Of a DNA stretch of 64,000 bases, positions 56,426 to 64,000 are shown in pieces. Under the pieces are notes generated by a model, which saw only the letters and a list, made by a program, of their open reading frames with translations, was not told the DNA's origin and ran no database searches. Origin of the DNA: Serripes groenlandicus (lineage: Eukaryota; Mollusca; Bivalvia; Cardiida; Cardiidae); assembly GCA_031761405.1 (NCBI GenBank), contig JASEVX010000010.1, positions 12,031,933-12,095,932 on the forward strand, in the 5' to 3' direction. The number at the start of each line of letters is the position of its first letter. Within the stretch, counting starts at the first letter, position 1. A program made the translations under genes and the position numbers.

Positions 56426-57285
56426 CGGCATAAGGGAGAGGGGTGCGAATTGCTGAGCCATAGTGTGCCAATGGATGAAACATGGAGTCATCACTCATGA
56501 GCATGAATCCAAGGTGCAGTCCAAATAATGTGTAAACGTTGTTTCTCCGCCACAAAAGTAGTTCAAAGAGTCATTTTCATCTGGACAAGTCATGGCCGTC
56601 ATATTATTGTGGATTATACAGGCATTGTGTTGACCTTCTATGTTCCAAAGTCGAACCGATATTGCAAATTACTTTTCTGGTGTAGTTTTTTCCGAAATCG
56701 TATGCATATGCGCGTAAACTGAGGCCAAAAGGTAAAATGCATTATTTGGTCCTCCCCCACGATACTGGTCCAATACCTACCGCCACAAAACAAAGGACTT
56801 GTTGAAGACAAAAAAGCAGGGGCATTGATTGGGCCTTTAAATAAGTACCTTCGACATAGTCCTGCAATTTATTTCATTTCATTGGGGGTTAAATGAAAAT
56901 CCAACACACCTGGCAAAAGTATATAATGAAAGAAGGGGAATATTTGAGATGAAGTAAAAAAGAAAATGATAACGTTACCATGGGGTTGTCTACATAGTTA
57001 ATGACCGCCCCTCGTATTATAATCAATGTACCTTTCTTTCTTGAATAAAAAATATTCTTATTGTAACAATATATTCTTGTGTTATCATTCAATTGTAAAT
57101 TAAAACTTATAAGATGGGATTCATATATCTTGTGAAAACCGGATCCATTATCCTTATTTCATAATACGAAAAAACCCCATGAATGGGTTTTTTCGCTTAT
57201 AGTTAACAGGTGTGAGATTTTTTTTTTTTTTTTTTTTTCAATAACCCATGAAGCTTTCTGAAATGAAACTGGAAAAATCCATGGG

Positions 57286-57700
57286 GGCCGCCATTTTGGA
57301 TATGTATAAAAGGCAGACGTAAAACACAGATTGAAAATTATTGTCGTCTTTTTAATCAATTTTTTAAATCGGTATTTTGGGTATGTATAAAATGTGCAGA
57401 AAAACACGGATTGAAAATTATTGTCGTCTTTTTAATCATTTTTTTTAAAATCGGTATTTTGGGTATGTATAAAATGAGCGGAAAAACACGGATTGAAAAT
57501 TATTGTCGTCTTTTTAATCATTTTTTTAAATCGGTATTTTGGGTATGTATAAAATGAGCAGAAAAACACGGATTGAAAATTATTGTCGTCTTTTTAATCA
57601 TTTTTTTTAAAATCGGTATTTTGGGTATGTATAAAATGAGCGGAGAAACACGGATTGAAAATTATTGTCGTCTTTTTAATCATTTTTTTTTTAAATAGAT
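57286..57700. repeat. ~82-bp tandem array, five units
   Basis: Unit starts TCGGTATTTTGGGTATGTAT and contains ACACGGATTGAAAATTATTG then TCGTCTTTTTAATCA. Starts near 57290, 57369, 57452, 57532 and 57614. Highly similar, so recent. Poly-T runs vary in length. Confidence 0.92.
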
Positions 57701-58007
57701 ATTTAAGATCATTAAAATGCTGTGTTATGTGGGAATAAACATTTGTACGAAAAGTTAAAACATAATAACATAAATATGTTTTCCCGTTCGTCAAAAAACC
57801 GACAGCATGAGCCTTCTACGCCCGAACCTAAACTTTGACTGTATCGTTGCCAAAGAAGGACGTGACGTCATTTCCGTTACACTTCATCTTGGCGTAACGT
57901 CAATGGAGCGACCTCGTTTCCCGCAAAAAAAGTGGTATCAACATGAAAGACCCCAAATTCCTATACATGAGCTATTGCCACACTCATTCAAAGTATAATT
58001 ATTTATC

Positions 58008-58127
58008 AAACATTGTGGCAAAAGGATAACTTTCTCATAAGGAGCAATTGTTCTTTTGGTGACAATATTTTCCTAAATCGTCTGTTGCATAGGCCTCAGA
58101 AACTGTCTCTAATAGGGTAAGGGTTTA
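58008..58127. mobile_element. TTAA-type palindromic MITE, right half
   Basis: ACATTGTGGCAAAAGGATAA through TCTGTTGCATAGGCCTCAGA to an AGGGTAAGGGTTTA end. Confidence 0.6.
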
Positions 58128-58822
58128 GCAGAAATGTGACCCCTTACATAATTTGTTCCAGTCATATTGACTGGTTGAAAAGGTAGTCGCCAGATGGCAT
58201 CAGAAAAGGGCTGATCTATTTGCTTCTTTACCATAATGCAGGTGATCGATTAAGGATCATCTTGGCCCTCATGTTTTAACCTCGTTCATTATAAATGTAT
58301 TCCTTGATTTTCTGAAAGTTTTTACTTTATTATTTTCTGTTCGTAATAATAGACGACAGCAATACGAATTCCAAATATGTTTTGATAATGCAAGAAACAT
58401 GACATTAACATTATTATTGTCTAGTCAATTACTTATAAATCCTTTTTGTATGGCCAAAGTATGTTCTTTAATTTTTGTTTATAATTATCTTGCGTTTTTT
58501 CGTAAATAGGTAGCACCTATAGATATATTATTTGCAACCCTATATCAATATAAAACTTCCAGTTTCCCAGTTATTTAATACTTTTACTGACATGGTTTAA
58601 AAAGCAGAAAACGCATTGTTCTCGCCTAGAAGGTAAGCCGTCAATATGTCAAAAGTCTTGTACACAAATTAAAATTAAATGTTCTCAATAATTGTTTTAA
58701 TTATGTGATATTTATTGTAGGGCCGCCTGCTTTCAAAATATCAACGAGAAGATTGTCTAGAAAATTGAATGTATGATATAAATATTGAGTCGATATGTAT
58801 ACATAAGGGAAAAGGAAAACAT

Positions 58823-59979
58823 TAATAAGCCGTCCCGCGAGAAAACCAACATTATGGCCTCTGCGTAATGTATCGACTCCGCGCAGGCTTAATCCGGGCC
58901 GACACATTCCGTCTCAGGCGGATAGAGGTATGGAGTAATGATTCCTGAAACAGAAAATCCACAGGAGGTGAAGAGTATATATCCGGGTAAGCCTGCGCGG
59001 CATGCTTAGGCTGGGGTCTATATCTCCAAACTCCGTAAAGTTACGGACCTGTAAAGTTACGATTTTCGTAGAATTGAAAAAGTTACGGAAGAGATGCGGG
59101 GTTTCAAATTGCATTTCTCCAAACTCCGTATCGTAGTCGTATCTTAGTTGCAGAGTTACGGAGATATTACGTCATTTCTGCTTCCATCCGGGTCATTATT
59201 TTGTTTCTCCTGCCTTGTTCTGTTTCAAATCATGTTAATGTTAGATTGAGCTAAGGAATGCTCCTTTGAAGGGATTTGTAGGCATGGTAATGCAATACAG
59301 TGCTAGTATTATTATAGCCAACTATACGTACAGAGTCTATAAGTATACGTCCATGAATATACCTGGGGGATCAGTAGACTAAACAGAGTTTAGATCACTG
59401 AGAGTAATTGGCATTGTGATCCCCTAAGTCAAACTCCCGTGGCAGTGCTAGTTTTCAACATATCACTGCGGCGGGCAAAGCTTTAGTCTCAGCTTCCACC
59501 GTAAGATGGCTGAACTAAATTAGGTCATTGGAAAATCCCGAGAACTTGATTAATTTGGTTAAATTGCGCGTATTGATTGGTAAACGCACGTGCGGTGAAC
59601 TTATTTTACTCAAAATTTCTTTCGCGGGAATTTCTTCTCCGTTTCTTCTAATATTTCATGATTTACGAAATATGTTGACAAAATAATGATTGCTTAAGAG
59701 AATATTTCTTCCGTAAATAGTTATGGACAGGGTCTGAGGTGCCCATAAAGTTACGGAAAAAGAAGGCTACTACGTCTTGAATATCGTAAACTTACGGAAG
59801 TCCAACAAAATCCCGCAAATCTACGATTTTTCGAGAAATGCAAAATCTCCGTAAGTCTGAGAAAGAACAATGGACTTACGGGTCAGTAAGTTTACGGAGT
59901 TTGGAGAAATAGACCCCTGATCCGGGTCGATACTTTACGCAGAGTCCACAATGTTGGTTTTCTCGCGGGACGGCTCATT
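58823..59979. mobile_element. MITE family B, copy 5, interrupted
   Basis: AATAAGCCGTCCCGCGAG at the left and CTCGCGGGACGGCTCATT at the right. The ~265-bp element is split after GCATGCTTAGGCTG by the 903-bp insertion at 59014-59916 and resumes ATCCGGGTCGATACTTTACG. Confidence 0.88.
59014..59916. mobile_element. Harbinger-like non-autonomous element, 903 bp
   Basis: Termini GGGTCTATATCTCCAAACTC and GAGTTTGGAGAAATAGACCC are inverted repeats. The host repeat is duplicated as CTG on both sides (59011-59013, 59917-59919), and uninterrupted copies show a single CTG. Internal CCGTAA/TTACGG motifs recur near both ends. 3-bp duplication with GGG-starting ends suggests PIF/Harbinger. No transposase inside. 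Confidence 0.85.
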
Positions 59980-60010
59980 TCTTGGATAAAAATTCTTCAG
60001 CTATAGGTCA

Positions 60011-60185
60011 GGGGCCGTATTCCAGTAGCATCTTAAGTTTTTCCTCAAATTTAAGAAAATCTTATTTTTATTTCCTTAGCTAAGAAAATAAATTTCTTAA
60101 ACTTATGTCGTATTCCAAAAGCATCTTAAGATTTTCTTACGTAAGAAATTTTTAATCTTAAGAAATAATCTTAAGTTTTTTTTCA
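60011..60185. mobile_element. terminal region of a second repeat element, just upstream of the Myb-like gene
   Basis: AGGGGCCGTATTCCAGTAGC ATCTTAAG, with a second CGTATTCCAAAAGCATCTTA 90 bp later and many TCTTAAG/CTTAAGA palindromes. It resembles a transposon terminus with subterminal repeats. The opposite end is not found in the window. Confidence 0.55.
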
Positions 60186-60292
60186 TTTACGGAAGTCGTA
60201 ATTTTTGGGTTTTCCACCCCTCAAAATAGTAACGGAAGTCTAAAAATAGAAACACGCGCGCTCGTGTTGCGCAGACGAATCTGTTTACAAAT

Positions 60293-60431
60293 ATGGCAAG
60301 CAGCGAGAAGAAGCCGCGATCCGCTAACTTTTCAGCGAGTGATTGCCTCGCCCTGGCTGAATTAATGGGCGAGGAAAGTGGCGTGGAAGGTTTATCCTTC
60401 CACGCTTACTTGAAACATAAGTTTACGAACA
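60293..60431 (+). CDS. Myb-like gene exon 1
   Basis: ATG in MASSEKKPRSANFSASDC, then LALAELMGEESGVEGLSF and HAYLKHKFTN. The GC content is clearly higher than the surroundings. Donor A|GTAAGT. Confidence 0.82.
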
Positions 60432-63400
60432 GTAAGTAGATTGTTTATCCTTGAAAACATTTAAAACTGATTACTCGGAGCTGCGTTCGCTGAAATTTGT
60501 CATTCTGTGTGGAATATCAAACCTATTTCTTCTTGCTTTCCTGTCACTATTCCGTTGGAATTTAAATTTTTCACATGCTTGGCTTTACGGCAGGCTTTAC
60601 CATTGATGTTTGATATAATTCCTTTTGTTTGTGACCCTCTTGCAAAAAGTATTCAAGCAGATGGAATCTGACATTGAAGACATTTTTCTATGACAGCCTG
60701 TCAAATTCGCAGTGGTCCTATGATCCTGGGCTCGGATTAGTCTTATGTAGCATATAGAAAATAGCATAGCTAAATAAATGTCATTCAGGATATTCGGACT
60801 AGTGAATTCTAAAAACTAAGTAAAAATTACTGCAGACACTCTACACAAAATCTGTTGAAACCTGTCAGTCCGAAAGCTAATTTTTCATACATATTTTCCT
60901 CTTTGTTCAACTAATTATTGCCGGAAAATTTGTCAGCCCGAATGAATTTGTGTCAGTCAGGACGTGAGGACAGAAGGTTTTCGCATAGTCTGTAATACTG
61001 CTATGATAACGTTGAAATACATTTACTTAAAATAACCTCTAAAATATACAATGTTTACTATTTTGCAGCTATAACATCAACATCCAAACGGGGAAAATGG
61101 GTGGAGATTGTACCAAGGGATGTCCCCGCTCTACAAAAGAAGTGGGACAACTTGGTACAGGTCCACAGAGCCCTGTATATGGATGTCATGAGTAGTCAGA
61201 GGATGACAGGTAAATAAAAACCAGGTCATAGAGAGATAAAATATTATATTATTTGAAAAAAGGAAATTAATAGCTTCTATCTTCAAGTTAAAGGTTAAAT
61301 TTCTATTTGTTTCTTTATGATTTCACTGTCCATGTTCAATGGACATCTCAGTGCTAATATATAGGTTTAAAAATAAACAGAATTATGTCACAATACATGT
61401 AATTACAGCTTAATGTACTTATATTATCAGGAGGGGGTCCACAGACTTCAAGACTAACCCTGCTGACAGAGGCTGTTATGGATGTCGTTGGCAGGACAGC
61501 TGCCAACACATTAGGGGTAGCTGATTGCAGCATTGATTCGAGCATGCTGCTGCTTAATCAGCTATAGTAAGTTAATCTACGTATTACATGTAAATGTTAT
61601 TTCCTGAAGTTCAACTGAACATGACTTAATGATAAGGTTAAAGAATTTGCTCATCAAGTTTAGGAAAAATAACAACAAGTAGAAATATGTTTTAAGTCGT
61701 CTGCTGCAGAATTGTCTAATGAGGGAAAAGGTTAACAAGGTATTTCATTCAAACAGTTCTCATTTTGACCTTTGGGGTGAACGTTTGTGCCAAGTTCATT
61801 TGAAATCCTATGCTGCATGGTTGAAATGCAGGCTGGAAAAGTACAGTTCTATCACTTTGACCTCTTGAGTGTGTCCTTGACATTTGAGGTACAGGCCTAG
61901 GTATGGTGGTGACATACTGCCTTGTGGTATAAAAGCTTTATGTAGACTTTTGTTGAAAAGAAATTGGCTGGATAATATTACAATATCATTAAATAATTCG
62001 CAATAAGGGATAAATTCATTTTATTACAGTTTCATAAAAAAAGGAAAACAATGTATTATACAACAATGTATTATACAAGTAATAAATGTTTTATTTTGTA
62101 TAACAGTGCCACAATTGATTTTATTACAGTTTCATATAAACAGGAATATGCTGTTTTATACATGTAATAAATATTATATTTTGTTTTGAATAACAGTGCC
62201 ACTACCCCTTCAATCTCTGTCAGCAGGGAGACAGATTACCAGGCTGATTCAAGGTATTCATATTTAATTTTATTACTTTTGACTATGTGCATGATATTTT
62301 CATTAAAATTTTCCATTAAATGATAACAGTTTTTAAGAAAATATTATGCACTGTTGTTGATATATCACTGGTGATGATGCACTATATTTCTTATAGTGAA
62401 TACTATGAACACTAAATTGTCATTCAATATATCAGTTTCAGTTCTCTTACACATAGTTATTAGTACACAAGGTTTATCAATTTATCTAAAGTTATTAGTT
62501 CACAAGGTTTATCAATTTATCTAATGTCCTTAACCCTTTCCCTTATATAGACGCTTTCTGATGCCTCTGCAGCAGACAGCTTTTTGAAAACATGGTGACA
62601 AAAGAAGAAATTGCTAAAAACGTGCAGTTTCTCATTTTGCCACCATGTTTTCAAATTGTTGTCATAGGTTATCCATTTATTTTTGAGATTTTCTATGTTT
62701 TGAAAAAAATGTTTAAAGTCATCTGCTGCAAAATTGTCTTATGTGGGAAAGGGTTTAATTAATATCACAAAGTTATGGCTAAACTAATGCAGAGTTACTG
62801 AGTATCAAGCTTAGTTCATCAAGCGTTATATTCTATCATTGAGCTATCATAATTATAGAGTAGCAAAGCATTTCCCATAACTCATAGACTTGTCAAGTTA
62901 TGCTACATGTATGGAATTATTATTACTTAGTATTATTTATTGCACAGTTCTATTTGACAAAACAATTCTCTTATTAACAAAATAGCCTTTATGTCATTCC
63001 ATCTATGATATTTAGGTCTCACCCATCAAGTAACAAATTAGTGAAATTAGGATTGATAAATAGTGAGTTTTCATATTTTTGCCTAGAAGTTATCAAAGTC
63101 ACCTGCTGCAGATTTGTCCTATGTGGGAAAGGGTAAATGAAATCTATAAAAAAGTACCACCATTCTGATACCGAACATAAATAGATAGATAACTATTCAG
63201 CAAACTACAAATTTTAAGGTAGATGTGCCTGTTCATAAATCACAAATATAGACAATTAACAGTATTACCTTGAATTTGTAATTTGAATACACTTAAAACT
63301 CTAAAGCAACCAGGAAAAGAAAAGACAGTGTTGCTTGGTTATACAGATGGCATATTTCTGCATTACTCATGGCCACCTGTCTTCTGTGGTTCTAAAACAT

Positions 63401-63810
63401 AACTCTTTCCTTCATATCAAATGTGCATGAGTGGACTTTGAAAATACCTAAGAAAAACAAGGAAAGATATTATAAATGAAAGTTTATTTATTCAAAAAAG
63501 GTTGAAATTACTCCTCTTGTCACATTGCTTTCAAAAGTCATCTGCTGGAGAGGTGTCAGAAAGTATCTGTCCTACTTCTTACATTCAGGCAAGAGTTTTA
63601 TCAAATAATCTAACAATATTTTATGTATGATAACCAGTATTTTTTTTTTTTTTTCATTTTAGAGTGGACAATATCTTCCTTATATTTGTTAATATTTAGA
63701 AAATGCATAAAACTGAGCAATACTTTATTTTTCTTTCTATTTAATAGAATGGAAGAGCCCATTATAATGGAAGTGCCTTCTTCAGAAGAGTCACCGACAA
63801 TTTTGGCAAG
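60293..63810 (+). CDS. Myb/SANT-like DNA-binding protein, 5' five exons (runs off the window)
   Basis: Probably a nuclear DNA-binding protein. Exons 60293-60431, 61069-61209, 61431-61566, 62197-62253, 63748-63810. All are GT/AG with matching phases (1,1,2,2,2), and the gene continues to the right. The first two exons encode a Myb/SANT-like domain: ANFSASDCLALAELMGEES, KHKFTNT, KRGKWVEIVPRDVPALQKKW, DNLVQVHRALYMD. A GGPQTSRLTLLTEAVMDVVG helix and an acidic Ser-rich stretch (EEPIIMEVPSSEESPTILA) follow. This layout matches the trihelix/Myb proteins related to NAIF1 and to the accessory ORF of PIF/Harbinger transposons. Whether it is a host gene or part of a transposon cannot be told without the right end and a transposase. 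Exons 4 and 5 are small and less certain than 1-3. Confidence 0.75.
61069..61209 (+). CDS. Myb-like gene exon 2
   Basis: Encodes SKRGKWVEIVPRDVPALQKK then WDNLVQVHRALYMDVMSSQR. The W...I...R....LQKKWDNL helix pattern fits Myb/SANT-like folds. Acceptor TTTTGCAG, donor GTAAAT. Confidence 0.85.
61431..61566 (+). CDS. Myb-like gene exon 3
   Basis: Encodes GGPQTSRLTLLTEAVMDVVG then RTAANTLGVADCSIDSSMLL. Acceptor ATTATCAG, donor GTAAGT, phase 2. Confidence 0.8.
61650..61735. mobile_element. TTAA-type palindromic MITE, right end only
   Basis: GTCGTCTGCTGCAGAATTGTC then TAATGAGGGAAAAGGTTAA. Confidence 0.65.
62022..62205. repeat. ~100-bp tandem duplication with a decoy of the exon 4 acceptor
   Basis: ATTTTATTACAGTTTCATA to AATAACAGTGCCAC occurs twice. 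The left copy gives a decoy acceptor at 62106 followed by TGCCACAATTGATT, with no coding continuation. The right copy carries the real exon start TGCCACTACCCC. Confidence 0.85.
62197..62253 (+). CDS. Myb-like gene exon 4 (short)
   Basis: Encodes ATTPSISVSRETDYQADS, with split codons at both ends (phase 2/2). Ser/Thr-rich, likely disordered. Confidence 0.65.
62530..62758. mobile_element. TTAA-type palindromic MITE, full copy
   Basis: TTAACCCTTTCCCTTATATA left, TATGTGGGAAAGGGTTTAA right, centre AAATTGCTAAAAACGTGCAG. In the intron of the Myb-like gene. Confidence 0.82.
63078..63136. mobile_element. TTAA-type palindromic MITE, right end only
   Basis: GTCACCTGCTGCAGATTTGTC, then CTATGTGGGAAAGGGTAAA. 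Confidence 0.6.
63402..63600. mobile_element. TTAA-type palindromic MITE, strongly diverged copy
   Basis: AACTCTTTCCTTCATATCAA left, TCTGCTGGAGAGGTGTCAGA and CAGGCAAGAGTTT right. Alternatively an older related family. Confidence 0.5.
63748..63810 (+). CDS. Myb-like gene exon 5 (last in window)
   Basis: Encodes MEEPIIMEVPSSEESPTILA then R split at the donor AG|GTATGA. Acidic and Ser-rich. The acceptor TTTAATAG follows a T-rich tract. Confidence 0.65.
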
Positions 63811-64000
63811 GTATGATGTTTTATTTTGTCAAACATTGACCTGCTGTAAGTGAAATTTAAAAAGTATGTCAAAGCAGATGCAGTTAATAAGTTGTATTAC
63901 ATTTTCACATATATATACATATGTTTAGCTACCTTTTCTAAGCACTTTTAAAGCATGTAGCCAAGCACTTTAAAACCAAATTCTACATAGATCAATTGGT

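Larger units (their letters stand above)
55590..56880 (+). pseudogene. mariner-like transposase fossil, split by a MITE and a SINE
   Basis: Pieces in order: N-terminal helix-turn-helix region at 55600-55818 (SGRYNVSNRQAAGHPSSI, then DMRVTVQDVAIRFNI); after the MITE, AWSVPKQL at about 56079-56104, like the ARWVPK.L linker; after the SINE, DETWSHH, HEHESKVQS around 56475-56520, the first catalytic Asp region of mariner; GRHIIVDYTGIVLTFYVPKS (56590-56655); and PHDTGPIPTA near 56758, like HDNARPHTA with the second Asp. Frames shift between pieces and stops intervene. The third catalytic Asp region is not clear. Dead copy; no restored sequence is given. Confidence 0.75.

Overview
This is AT-rich eukaryotic DNA from a lophotrochozoan animal, most likely a bivalve mollusc. 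The basis is widely spaced short exons with GT/AG introns, an nrf-6-type acyltransferase, a secreted C-type lectin with extra Cys-rich modules, and a dense load of short inverted-repeat elements and tRNA-headed SINEs. The repeats recall those of dreissenid and other heterodont bivalves, but that is an impression and not a species call. There are no bacterial operons, CRISPR arrays or convincing functional RNA genes. One 200-base run of N (33786-33985) marks an assembly gap.

Three protein-coding genes, all on the + strand, can be rebuilt exon by exon from splice sites and phases. (1) 2991-25957: a 15-exon gene for a 'nose resistant to fluoxetine' (NRF-6) family membrane acyltransferase. It has a signal peptide, a Cys-rich NRF domain and an acyltransferase-3 domain. 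It appears complete except for one short exon that phases require between 9123 and 11173 and that I could not find. (2) 29066-50319: a six-exon gene for a secreted protein of about 260 residues: signal peptide, PAN/apple-like domain, small Cys-rich module and C-type lectin domain. A 13.9-kb intron splits it and is filled with transposons and satellites. (3) 60293 to beyond the right edge: the first five exons of a Myb/SANT-like DNA-binding protein, resembling the accessory protein of PIF/Harbinger transposons and its domesticated relatives.

The rest is mostly repeats: (a) a palindromic MITE family flanked by TTAA, probably piggyBac-derived, in well over a dozen full or partial copies; (b) a ~265-bp MITE starting ATGAGCCGTCCCGCGAG, five copies, one split by a 903-bp Harbinger-like element with a CTG target duplication; (c) a ~4-kb element (36621-40585) with very long repeat-built inverted ends and decayed transposase-like coding pieces facing each other; (d) a mariner fossil (about 55590-56880) broken by a MITE and a SINE; (e) SINEs, a LINE tail and several other MITEs; (f) large tandem arrays, including a 43-bp satellite with higher-order structure (42010-45005) and a 39-bp array (52340-54760).

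The most unusual signal is in the NRF-6 gene. At least six exon edges have local tandem duplicates that decayed into pseudo-exons. The most extreme is an ~81-87-bp array of about ten or more copies of the first part of the exon at 23785, which encodes a transmembrane segment. The same duplication of an exon edge is seen in the Myb-like gene at 62107/62197.
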